Shown: positions 40,994 through 49,531 of the stretch, piece by piece | Numbering within the stretch: the stretch's first letter is position 1 | Layout: every line of letters begins with the position of its first letter | Origin: Flavobacteriales bacterium | Lineage (GTDB): Bacteria; Bacteroidota; Bacteroidia; Flavobacteriales_E; Vicingaceae | Assembly (NCBI GenBank): GCA_020635825.1 | Contig: JACJZA010000010.1 | Span: 123,680 to 187,679, forward strand | Length of the DNA stretch: 64,000 bases | Direction: 5' to 3' | The notes under the pieces: generated by a model | Told to the model about the DNA's origin: nothing | The model's database searches: none | What the model saw: the letters and a program-made list of their open reading frames with translations, nothing else | Translations under genes and position numbers: made by a program

Positions 40994-42049
40994 TTAATCC
41001 ATTTCTATCAAAGGTAAACATTTAATATTAGCATTTTTTATAGCTGCCGCACCCCAACTTAATCCCACTCCAAAAGCAGATAAAATTATATTTGATTTAT
41101 TCTCTATTTTACCTCCAAGCTGAGTTACCATTGTTAAAGGAATAGACCCCGAACTTGTATTACCATAATCTTGCAAAGAATAAGGTACTTTTTCAGCTGG
41201 GAGTTTTAATTTTTTGCGAATAGATTCATTCATTAGTTTATTTGCCTGATGAAAAACAAAATAATCATAATCATCCGTTGTTGTATTATTGTATTCTAGT
41301 AATTCTCTGATGTTAGGAGCTGCTTCACGTAATGAAAAATTAAAAACTTCTATGCCATCCAACCAAAGATTCCGTTTATTTCTTTTAACCCCTTTTTCTA
41401 TTTCTATTACTTTATCTGTTTCTTCTGTCCATGGAGACCTTGTCCCACCATCAGGAATAATTATAGCTTCATAACCACTTCCATCACTTTGTAAATTAAA
41501 ATCTATAGGGCTAGCATTGGGATCATATTCAATGTAAGTAGCCGTTCCAACATCTCCAAATAATGGATAGGTGCTTTTATCTTCTTTTGACAAAGAAAAG
41601 GTAGATTTATCACCAACTAGTAAAAGTCCTTTTTTAAAATTCCCATTGGACATTAATCCACTAATAACTGATAAGCCATAAACATACCCTGAGCACCCAA
41701 GTACAATATCAAAGGCTACTGTGTTTTTGGATAAGCCTAAACGATCTTGTAAAATGATGCTTGTTGCCGGAAGAAAATAATCTAAGGTCTGTGAAACAAA
41801 AATTAAAACATCTATTTCCTCTTTATTAATATTAAATTCTTTGATTATCTGTTCAGCTGATTCCAAACACATATCAGAAGTGCATAACCCATCTCTTGCT
41901 ACTCTTCTTTTTTCAATTCCTGTGGTTTTAACCAAGAGCTTTTTTTCACTTTCTGTTAGAAGCTCATAATCAAAGTTACTCTCTTCCTTTTTGGGAACAC
42001 AAGCAGCAATTGCTCTTATATTAATATTATTTATAGATGTTAAACCCAC
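40994..42049 (-). CDS. 3-oxoacyl-ACP synthase III-like enzyme (second copy)
   Basis: 351 residues of the thiolase fold. The Cys-His-Asn triad of KAS III is present: Cys119 in VLGCSGYVYG, His267 in FHQANK and Asn297 in YGNTSSGSIP. The enzyme condenses an acyl-CoA with malonyl-ACP. It differs from housekeeping FabH by its N-terminus and by being one of two copies flanking a dedicated carrier protein. One base separates its ATG from the acyl carrier protein stop. It probably starts or extends a specialised short acyl chain. Confidence 0.88.
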   Translation of the reverse strand: MGLTSINNINIRAIAACVPKKEESNFDYELLTESEKKLLVKTTGIEKRRVARDGLCTSDMCLESAEQIIKEFNINKEEIDVLIFVSQTLDYFLPATSIILQDRLGLSKNTVAFDIVLGCSGYVYGLSVISGLMSNGNFKKGLLLVGDKSTFSLSKEDKSTYPLFGDVGTATYIEYDPNASPIDFNLQSDGSGYEAIIIPDGGTRSPWTEETDKVIEIEKGVKRNKRNLWLDGIEVFNFSLREAAPNIRELLEYNNTTTDDYDYFVFHQANKLMNESIRKKLKLPAEKVPYSLQDYGNTSSGSIPLTMVTQLGGKIENKSNIILSAFGVGLSWGAAAIKNANIKCLPLIEMD

Positions 42050-42050
42050 A

Positions 42051-42287
42051 TTATTGGATTTTGCTTTTTACAACATTGTACAAATCTTGTACTGTAACAC
42101 AATTTATTAAATCGTCTCCATTTACAGTAACATCATATTCAGTATCGATTAATGCAATAAAGATTAGCCCCATCATTGAGCTCCACTCTTCTAATTCTCT
42201 GAATTTTGTTTCAGGATTAATTGTTTCTGATTCTATCTCATCAATTTCAAATTCTATTTTTTTTATGAATTCCGATATATCCTCCAT
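42051..42287 (-). CDS. Acyl carrier protein-like, cluster-specific
   Basis: 78 residues with the helix pattern and acidity of an acyl carrier protein: INPETKFRELEEWSSMMGLIF is the segment around the phosphopantetheine site, followed by IDTEYDVTVNGDDLINCVTVQDLYNVV. The prosthetic-group Ser should be Ser37; the usual Asp before it (DSL) is replaced by Ser36, giving SSM. It lies between two ketoacyl-ACP synthase III genes and before a ketoreductase, so it probably carries their product. Too divergent to be the fatty-acid AcpP. Confidence 0.75.
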   Translation of the reverse strand: MEDISEFIKKIEFEIDEIESETINPETKFRELEEWSSMMGLIFIALIDTEYDVTVNGDDLINCVTVQDLYNVVKSKIQ

Positions 42288-42313
42288 ATTGAATGGTTTA
42301 AAAAATTAAATAT

Positions 42314-43360
42314 TTATACTGTAATTATTGTTGCCCCCCAAGAATAACCAATTCCGAAGCCTCCTAATAATATTTTATTACCTTTTTTCAATTCAATTCC
42401 TTTTTCTATCATTTCTTTTAATGCAATTGGAATCGTTGCAGAAACTGTGTTCCCTATATTTTCAATATTAATTATAAATTTTTCTTCAGGAATTTTTAAT
42501 CTTTTCCTAATAAATTCTAGCATCTGACCATTTGCTTGATGGAGTACAAAGTAATCAATTTCTTCAAATTTTACATTGTTTTTTTCTAAAACTTGTTCTA
42601 TTAAAACTGGCACTTTTCTTAATGCAAATAAAAATATCTGAGGGCTATTCATATACATCCTTCCTCTCCTTAATCCTCCTGGTATATGTTCATGTTGTTG
42701 TAGCCATTTAACGTCAGCAGCATTTTTAGTAGCTGACCTATCTACGTATAAATTCTTCTCTCCTTTTCCATCAGTACCAAAAATAAAATCAGAAATTTCA
42801 TAATTCAACATTCCATCTATTTTCTGATTAGAAACTAAGGTTGTAGCTCCTGCATCACTAAAGATAGCCCTTAAATCTATATCTTCCGGATGAACTACTT
42901 TTGAAGGTGTATCGGCTGTAACAATTAACACATTAGAACATTGCCCCGAAAAAATCAAAGCTTTTGCTAAACTAAGACCGTATATATATCCCGTACAACC
43001 ATGAAGGACATCAATCGCCCCACATGTTTCAGGAAGTCCCAAATCATATTGCATTACACAAGCTGTTGTAGGTCCCTTATAATCTAAAGCATCTGAAACA
43101 AAAATGATATAATCTATAGTTGATGGATCAACATTCCATTCATCGAAGAATTTTTTAGCTGATTTGTTACCTAATTCTTTGGCTGTTTCTTCTACCTCTG
43201 CAGCATATCTTTTTCTAATTCCACACTGATTAAAAATAGAATCTTCGGTAACGTCTTTTATATCTTCTGGGCTACTATACTTTAAATAATCTTCTATAAT
43301 TTGAGTATTATTATAGGAAGTTTCCGGGAAAAAATAACTTATGGCGTTAATGTAAATCAA
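42314..43360 (-). CDS. 3-oxoacyl-ACP synthase III-like enzyme (first copy)
   Basis: 348 residues from TTG 43358-43360, chosen because the fold's first strand (IYINAISYFFPE) begins there, as in FabH. A further in-frame TTG at 43394-43396 would add 12 residues. No ATG is available before the conserved core. The KAS III triad is intact: Cys122 in LHGCTGYIYG, His274 in LHQANG and Asn304 in IGNTVSATIP. It opens the seven-gene cluster and lies just past the terminator of the upstream surface-protein gene. Similar in layout to the second copy but clearly diverged, so the two probably act on different chain lengths or steps. Confidence 0.85.
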   Translation of the reverse strand: MIYINAISYFFPETSYNNTQIIEDYLKYSSPEDIKDVTEDSIFNQCGIRKRYAAEVEETAKELGNKSAKKFFDEWNVDPSTIDYIIFVSDALDYKGPTTACVMQYDLGLPETCGAIDVLHGCTGYIYGLSLAKALIFSGQCSNVLIVTADTPSKVVHPEDIDLRAIFSDAGATTLVSNQKIDGMLNYEISDFIFGTDGKGEKNLYVDRSATKNAADVKWLQQHEHIPGGLRRGRMYMNSPQIFLFALRKVPVLIEQVLEKNNVKFEEIDYFVLHQANGQMLEFIRKRLKIPEEKFIINIENIGNTVSATIPIALKEMIEKGIELKKGNKILLGGFGIGYSWGATIITV

Positions 43361-43412
43361 TCTCTTTTTTGAGCTTAAATATACTACTCTTTTCAAAAAT
43401 TATTTGTCAATT

Positions 43413-43447
43413 TAATAAAAAAAAAGGGCTTTTGTTAAAAGCCCTTT
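43413..43447 (-). terminator. Terminator after the 1081-residue surface protein gene
   Basis: Arms AAAGGGCTTTT (43423-43433) and AAAAGCCCTTT (43437-43447) with a 3-base loop, followed on the minus strand by a run of eight or more T. It lies about 21 bases past the stop codon and separates the surface-protein operon from the acyl/glycosyl cluster. Confidence 0.9.
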
Positions 43448-43468
43448 CAATTCTATAGAAATGTTTAT

Positions 43469-46400
43469 TTATTTCAACAAAGTTATTGTTCCTTTTAATT
43501 CATAATCAACGCCATCTTCTCCTTTTGCCATTACCACATAATAATAAGTTCCAGCTGAAGCACCATCCCCATTCCATTTTGCATCTGGCGAATTTAATTC
43601 AGCCACTTTTCTACCCCATCTATTGAAAATAACGCAATTTAACTCAGTAATGTATTGATAGATGAATTCAAAATTATCATTCTCCCCATCTTTGTTTGGC
43701 GTAAACACATTAGGAACAATAAGTGAAGAAATGCCAAAAACTTGAACAGTAACTTGTGTGGTTGCTTGACAAACTCCATTAAAAGAAGTTAAAGTAACAA
43801 TATAATTCCCTTGGTCATCATAAATTACAGATGTTGTACTTAATGAGCTTGTATCTCCTAACACATTTCCATTACCAAAATCCCAATAAGAACTATCTGC
43901 CACTCCTGAATTCATAAAATCTACCGTTAAAGGAGATGGGCCTGACAAAGGATTTGCAACAATAACTGCAGTAGCTGTTTCTTCTGTAATAACAACATTA
44001 GAAGTTGACTGGCAACCATTAGAGGTATTAATAGCAGTTAATGTATAGATACCTCCGGCATCAATAACAGGAGTTAAAGTAGAATCACCTGAAACGATAT
44101 TACCGTCAGTTGTAGTCCAATAATATATATTTCCTGAATTAGTAGAACCATTCAAAGTAAATTGATCTCCTGTACATATTAAACTACCCCCTCCTGCATT
44201 AGCTCCTGGAACGTTAAAATCAGAAGAAACAACTGCTTGATCCGTTGCAGTACATTCGTTAGATGTATTAGTAACGGTTAATGTATAAGTTGCCCCACTC
44301 GCCACAGTTGGTGTTGTGGTAGTTCCTCCATTTGTTACAACACCTCCAGTCCAAGCATAACTAATATTTGTCCCTGTTGATGATTGAGTCCCATCAAGAA
44401 CCACAGATGGATTGCTACAATCTATTTGCATATCAATACCTGCATTAGCAGTAGGTCTTATTGTATCAACCACTACCACCACATCATCTATATTTTGACA
44501 ACCATTTGCAGTATTAGTAACAGTAATTGTGTAGGTACCTAATGCATTTACCAATGCCACATTTGAAGTAGCACCAGAAACTATATTTCCATCAGTTGTA
44601 GTCCATAAGTAATCAGCTCCCGGAAAAGATCCACTACCATTTAATGGTACTCCTGTTAATATAGTCGCACAATTTAAAGACGTATCAGCACCTGCACTAG
44701 CAATTGGTCGAATAGTATCAACCCCAACTATAATATCATCTTCTGCTGAGCAATTATTATTTGTATTAAATATTTGCAAAGTATATGTTCCAGGAACCGA
44801 AACAGATGTAATAACTGAATCATCTATCATATTTCCAACCGCATCAAACCATTGATAAATATATTCTGAACCTGCAACTGAGCCTGTTCCATTTAATTGA
44901 ACCGAAGTATTAGCACAGTCAATATTTACATTTGAACCAGCATCAACAAATGGAAGATTCATGTCTTCTGCAACATTTATTGAACTAGATAATTCACAAC
45001 CCGTAACAGTATCAGTTGCTGTTAAAACATACGTCCCAGATACAGAAATTATCGGAGTTAATGTTGAATCACCCGAAACAATTCCAGGACCAGACCAATA
45101 ATAAACAACATCAGGACTACCTGTTACATTCCCATTTAACTGAATAGTATCAATAACACAAGTCAACGAGGTATCTTGTCCAGCTGTTACAATAGGAAGT
45201 GATGCATCTTGAAAAACCTCAACTGTATCCCTACTGATACAATCATTACTATTTACTTCAATAAAATAATATCCGGTTTGATTCACTTGAGGCATCGTAC
45301 TAGTTTGTCCAGAAACAATATTTCCTCCTATACTAACCCAATTATATGTTCCTACAGAAGAACCAGAACCATCTAATGTAATTACAGGAGAAGAACAGGT
45401 AAGAGTATCATTCACTACTGCATCTGCTGTCGGGTATATCACATCAAAATTAAGACATCCATCAATAGCAAGATTACCACATAAATCTGTAACTGTATTA
45501 TCTGAATTATCCAAACAAAATGAATAAGTTCCTGGTTCTGTAATAGCTGGTGAAATAGATATTGTAAAATATTTATCTTGAGTAGCTCCTGTTGCGCAAT
45601 TAGCACCTGAAACAGAAGATAAAGTATAAGGACCACCTGGACCAGACAAAGTTAAATTGTTATCTGATAAGGTAGAACACGTAATGTTTTCAGTAAAGTT
45701 AAATGACATAGTAGACATTCCACATATAATAGTAGAATTTAAAGATTGTAATTCTGGTGCCACATTATCAAAAATGGTGGCAGTTGATGCACCAAAATCA
45801 ATAGTATATCCATTTGTGGAAACAGAGAATTGACTAACATTTACCACATAGGTTTCTCCAGCTTGAACTGGGATACAAGGTTCATTTTGACTTCCCGATT
45901 GTCCATTTGGCCCAGTATTTCCTGATGTTCCTGAATAGTTACAACTCACCTCTATACCACTGTTTGTTGCAATATCAGAACAAGGATTATTCGTTAAATT
46001 ATAAACAGCCCAATCATAGTCATCACTATTTACATTTGGATCAATGGTAAAACAAACGTTACCTGCAGTTTGAGTGGTAAAAGTATACCATACATCATTT
46101 TTCTCACCTGAACCTAGACAAGATATTCCTGAATTTATTTCATTCAAAATATTTCCTGTTCCGGAATACGCATTTGCTTCTGAGTATACATTCTGACAAA
46201 CGGCTATTGCCCCCAAACAATCTTGAACTGTAGGAGTTGGAGCAGGAGTTGGAGCAGAAATATTAATATTAAAAGACGTTATACAAGTTGGAGACAACCA
46301 TTTATCTACCACTACGTAATAAGTTACTCCTGCTGTAACATTCACATTTGATAAAGTCTGATTTCCTGAAGAAGAAGTAGCATTATCTACACAAGTACCT

Positions 46401-46714
46401 CCTGAAGGACATCCTTGATATAAAAACAATCCTACCCATGTAGCACTTGATGTTAGATTAATATTAATTAATCCAGAGGTTGTAGGAGTAAATGCATAAA
46501 CAATATCTTCACCATCTAAATACACACCATTCCCACAAACTGTTGAGTTTCCGGAAGTGTACACATTACCCATTCCACAAGTAGTTTGATTGGTAGCAGA
46601 AAAAGGAAGTGAAACCGGAGATGAAGCTGCAGCAGAACAGTTAGACCCACCTTGCCCAAATACTGAAATTGATACTATTGTAAAAATTAACCCTATTAAA
46701 TATCTCATATTCAT
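43469..46714 (-). CDS. T9SS type-B sorted surface protein with repeated Ig-like and PKD domains
   Basis: 1081 residues with a signal peptide (cleavage near VFGQG). Residues about 25-320 form two Cys-containing jelly-roll-like domains (ITSFNINISAP; CNYSGTSGNTGPNGQ). An Ig-like unit follows to about 425, then six units of about 85-95 residues that each start near [IT]A.AG.D....C and hold [LP]NG[ST]GS. A PKD-like domain is at about 915-990 (SSYWDFGNGN core) and the gliding-motility-type CTD at about 994-1081 (IVPNVFTPNKDGENDNF, FNRWGRKVAEL). The CTD directs export by the type IX system and attachment at the surface. Likely adhesin; the ligand is unknown. Three bases separate it from the small secreted protein gene upstream. 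Confidence 0.9.
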   Translation of the reverse strand: MNMRYLIGLIFTIVSISVFGQGGSNCSAAASSPVSLPFSATNQTTCGMGNVYTSGNSTVCGNGVYLDGEDIVYAFTPTTSGLININLTSSATWVGLFLYQGCPSGGTCVDNATSSSGNQTLSNVNVTAGVTYYVVVDKWLSPTCITSFNINISAPTPAPTPTVQDCLGAIAVCQNVYSEANAYSGTGNILNEINSGISCLGSGEKNDVWYTFTTQTAGNVCFTIDPNVNSDDYDWAVYNLTNNPCSDIATNSGIEVSCNYSGTSGNTGPNGQSGSQNEPCIPVQAGETYVVNVSQFSVSTNGYTIDFGASTATIFDNVAPELQSLNSTIICGMSTMSFNFTENITCSTLSDNNLTLSGPGGPYTLSSVSGANCATGATQDKYFTISISPAITEPGTYSFCLDNSDNTVTDLCGNLAIDGCLNFDVIYPTADAVVNDTLTCSSPVITLDGSGSSVGTYNWVSIGGNIVSGQTSTMPQVNQTGYYFIEVNSNDCISRDTVEVFQDASLPIVTAGQDTSLTCVIDTIQLNGNVTGSPDVVYYWSGPGIVSGDSTLTPIISVSGTYVLTATDTVTGCELSSSINVAEDMNLPFVDAGSNVNIDCANTSVQLNGTGSVAGSEYIYQWFDAVGNMIDDSVITSVSVPGTYTLQIFNTNNNCSAEDDIIVGVDTIRPIASAGADTSLNCATILTGVPLNGSGSFPGADYLWTTTDGNIVSGATSNVALVNALGTYTITVTNTANGCQNIDDVVVVVDTIRPTANAGIDMQIDCSNPSVVLDGTQSSTGTNISYAWTGGVVTNGGTTTTPTVASGATYTLTVTNTSNECTATDQAVVSSDFNVPGANAGGGSLICTGDQFTLNGSTNSGNIYYWTTTDGNIVSGDSTLTPVIDAGGIYTLTAINTSNGCQSTSNVVITEETATAVIVANPLSGPSPLTVDFMNSGVADSSYWDFGNGNVLGDTSSLSTTSVIYDDQGNYIVTLTSFNGVCQATTQVTVQVFGISSLIVPNVFTPNKDGENDNFEFIYQYITELNCVIFNRWGRKVAELNSPDAKWNGDGASAGTYYYVVMAKGEDGVDYELKGTITLLK

Positions 46715-46717
46715 AAT

Positions 46718-47044
46718 TTATTCTGCTCTAAATGATTTTTGATTTAGCTTAACTCCTATTTGATTCAATTTACTAATCAATAAATCTACTGTTAACTGAC
46801 TATCTGAAGTAATTTTACCATTATTGGTAGTTGGATAAAACAACTCTATATCTTCAACACCTGCCATTGATCTAACACTTTTTATAATTTGCTCAGCCAC
46901 TTCAACAGTTTGAATTTCTTCAAAAATTACTTCAATTTCAAATTTATTTTCAGCAATTTTCGCTTTACTACTAAAGTCCTGTGAAAACAATGTTGATGAA
47001 AACAGTAGCATAAAAAAAGAAGCTATTAACAGGTATTTTTTCAT
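46718..47044 (-). CDS. Small secreted protein, possible HMA-like fold, function unknown
   Basis: 108 residues. A signal peptide (cleavage after LFSQ, about residue 22) is followed by one domain with alternating strands and helices (FEIEVIFEEIQTVEVAEQII, GVEDIELFYP, LTVDLLISKLNQIGVKL). The pattern resembles the ferredoxin-like HMA fold, but the metal-binding Cys-x2-Cys is absent. I do not recognise a family. It lies directly before the 1081-residue T9SS protein and shares its promoter, so a supporting role for that protein is plausible but unproven. Confidence 0.6.
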   Translation of the reverse strand: MKKYLLIASFFMLLFSSTLFSQDFSSKAKIAENKFEIEVIFEEIQTVEVAEQIIKSVRSMAGVEDIELFYPTTNNGKITSDSQLTVDLLISKLNQIGVKLNQKSFRAE

Positions 47045-47075
47045 TTTTTTAATATTAATTACAAGTATATTAGAA

Positions 47076-47106
47076 CAAAATTACTCTTTTAAATACAGAC
47101 CACAAA
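47076..47106 (-). promoter_or_regulatory. Consensus Bacteroidota promoter for the T9SS protein operon
   Basis: On the minus strand TTTG (47103-47106), 19 bases, then TAATTTTG (47076-47083). This matches the TTTG-N19-TAnnTTTG consensus of the primary Bacteroidota sigma factor exactly. The start site is expected near 47069, giving a leader of about 25 bases before the ATG at 47044. Confidence 0.75.
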
Positions 47107-47165
47107 ATTAGCTTTTAGGTTGCATTTTATTAATTTATTTTTCCCTAAAAATTATGGGATAATAG

Positions 47166-47173
47166 TACTTTTG
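47166..47173 (+). promoter_or_regulatory. Putative -7 box upstream of the UvrD/PcrA helicase gene
   Basis: TACTTTTG fits TAnnTTTG and ends 6 bases before the ATG, implying a nearly leaderless mRNA. The -33 region is only T-rich without a clean TTTG. The 135-base spacer also holds the divergent promoter of the secreted-protein operon. Confidence 0.45.
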
Positions 47174-47179
47174 TAAGCG

Positions 47180-49492
47180 ATGGATTATTTAAACACACTA
47201 AACGAACCTCAAAAAGCTGCAGTAGAAGCAACCGAAGGACCTGTAATGGTCATTGCTGGTGCTGGGTCTGGAAAAACTCGAGTTCTAACTTATAGAATTG
47301 CACACCTTATTAATAAAGGAGTTGAACCTTTTAGCATTCTTGCGCTAACTTTTACCAACAAAGCCGCACAAGAAATGAAAGAAAGGATAGGAAAAATTGT
47401 AGGAATTTCTGAAGCAAGAAATATTTGGATGGGAACTTTTCACTCTGTATTTGCTCGTATACTTAGGTCTGAAGCTGAAAAGATTGGCTATCCCAGCAAT
47501 TTTACTATCTATGACACACAAGATGCAAAAAACCTAATAAAAACCATTTTAAAAGAACAAGATTTAGATGACAAAGTCTATAAACCCGGTTTGGTTTTAA
47601 ATAGAATTTCATCGGCAAAAAACAACTTAATTACTCCTCAAGCATACAACAACAACACTACTATTCAATCTGAAGATAACCAATCTGCTAAACCTAAATT
47701 GGGGTTGGTGTATCAAATTTACAATGAGCGTTGTTTCAAAGCCGGAGCAATGGATTTTGATGATTTGTTATTTAAAACTAATATTCTTTTACGCGATTAT
47801 CCAGATGTACTTTATAAATATCAACATCGCTTTAAATACATTTTAGTAGATGAGTATCAAGATACCAACTTCTCTCAATATTTAATTGTTAAAAAATTAG
47901 CTGCCGTTTATCAAAATGTATGTGTAGTTGGTGACGATGCTCAAAGTATTTATGCATTTAGAGGTGCCAACATTCAAAACATTCTAAACTTTAAAAACGA
48001 TTATCCTGAAGTAAGAACTTATAAACTAGAACAAAATTATCGTTCAACTAAAAATATTGTTAATGCTGCCAATAGCATCATTCAAAACAATAAAGAACAA
48101 ATCAAAAAAAATGTTTTTACGGACAATGAATCAGGAGCCAAAATAAAAGTTTACAAAGCTCCTACTGATAACGAAGAAGGGAAATTAATAGCCAATTTAA
48201 TTTTTGATACCCAGCTTAGTAATCAAGCAAAAAATCAAGATTTCGCGATTCTTTACCGAACCAATGCTCAATCTAGAGCAATGGAGGAAGCTTTAAGACG
48301 AAAAAACATTCCTTATAAAATTTATGGAGGACTTTCTTTTTACCAACGAAAAGAAATAAAAGACTTATTATCATACTTCCGATTACTAATCAATCCGAAA
48401 GATGAAGAAGCTTTAAAAAGAGTGATAAATTATCCAGCTAGAGGGATAGGAAATACAACTGTAGATCGCTTATCAATTGCAGCAAACAATAACAATGTTG
48501 ATTTATGGACTATTGCTTCCAATCTTAACCAATATAACACTGGTATTAATTCGGGAGCGCAAACAAAAATTTCTCATTTTGTGGAAATGATTAATGGCTT
48601 TAAAACTCAACTTCCTCATAAAAATGCTTATGATTTAGGAAATGAGGTCGCAGCAACTTCAGGTCTTTTAAAAGAATTATATGCTGACAGAACACCTGAG
48701 GGCATCAGTCGTTATGAAAACATTCAAGAATTACTTAATGGGTTAAAAGAGTTTACAGAAACCGAAAATGAACTCGAAGAAGATGTAACACCAAGAGGGT
48801 TGACTGAATTCTTACAAGACGTAGCTCTTTTGACTTCTGCCGACAATGAAAAAGATGAGGATAAAGACAAAGTTACCTTAATGACAATTCACTCTGCTAA
48901 AGGTTTAGAATTTCCTTATGTGTATGTTGTTGGAATGGAAGAAAATCTTTTTCCATCTCAAATGTCATTAACAAGTAGAATTGATTTAGAAGAAGAACGA
49001 AGATTGTTTTATGTTGCTATTACTCGTGCAGAAAAAGAAGCTGTTTTATCATATTCTGCAAGCAGGTACAAATGGGGGAATTTGATTTTTTGTGAACCCA
49101 GTAGATTTATAGAAGAAATAAATTCTGAATTTTTAGACTTTATGTTTACTGAAACAGTTCCAACTAAATCTGTAAACAGCGATTTTGGTAATGATTTTCA
49201 AAATTACCATAGTGCTAAATTCACTAGTAAAATGCCTCCAAAGAAAAACGAGGCTCCAAAAACAATTGTTAGCACACCAAAAAACTTAAAAAAAATCAAT
49301 TCTAATGTTGTCGGAATTAATGATAGTGCTGAAAGTTTAAATTTAAACGTAGGCATGATGGTAGAACATCAAAAATTTGGTCAAGGTCAAATAGAAGAAT
49401 TGGAAAATGGGAAAGCAACAATTAACTTCAATGGTATAGGCAAAAAACAACTACTATTAAAATTTGCCAAACTGAAAGTTTTAAATAATTAA
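47180..49492 (+). CDS. UvrD/PcrA-type ATP-dependent DNA helicase
   Basis: 770 residues of superfamily 1. The sequence starts MDYLNTLNEPQKAAVEATEG with the Q motif, then Walker A AGAGSGKT, the TFTNKAAQEMKERI motif Ia, the DExx box LVDEYQDTN, motif III GDDAQSIYAFRGA, motif IV LEQNYRST, motif V TIHSAKGLEFPYV and motif VI VAITRAEKEA. The C-terminus ends in a PcrA-like tail (VGMMVEHQKFGQGQIEELE). It unwinds DNA 3' to 5' in repair and in removing proteins from forks. It heads an apparent operon with the DUF4290 gene and murA. Choosing between uvrD and pcrA as a name is arbitrary for this phylum. Confidence 0.95.
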   Translation: MDYLNTLNEPQKAAVEATEGPVMVIAGAGSGKTRVLTYRIAHLINKGVEPFSILALTFTNKAAQEMKERIGKIVGISEARNIWMGTFHSVFARILRSEAEKIGYPSNFTIYDTQDAKNLIKTILKEQDLDDKVYKPGLVLNRISSAKNNLITPQAYNNNTTIQSEDNQSAKPKLGLVYQIYNERCFKAGAMDFDDLLFKTNILLRDYPDVLYKYQHRFKYILVDEYQDTNFSQYLIVKKLAAVYQNVCVVGDDAQSIYAFRGANIQNILNFKNDYPEVRTYKLEQNYRSTKNIVNAANSIIQNNKEQIKKNVFTDNESGAKIKVYKAPTDNEEGKLIANLIFDTQLSNQAKNQDFAILYRTNAQSRAMEEALRRKNIPYKIYGGLSFYQRKEIKDLLSYFRLLINPKDEEALKRVINYPARGIGNTTVDRLSIAANNNNVDLWTIASNLNQYNTGINSGAQTKISHFVEMINGFKTQLPHKNAYDLGNEVAATSGLLKELYADRTPEGISRYENIQELLNGLKEFTETENELEEDVTPRGLTEFLQDVALLTSADNEKDEDKDKVTLMTIHSAKGLEFPYVYVVGMEENLFPSQMSLTSRIDLEEERRLFYVAITRAEKEAVLSYSASRYKWGNLIFCEPSRFIEEINSEFLDFMFTETVPTKSVNSDFGNDFQNYHSAKFTSKMPPKKNEAPKTIVSTPKNLKKINSNVVGINDSAESLNLNVGMMVEHQKFGQGQIEELENGKATINFNGIGKKQLLLKFAKLKVLNN

Positions 49493-49531
49493 TTACATTT
49501 GAACCTTAATGCTAAAAAGCAAACACTAAAG

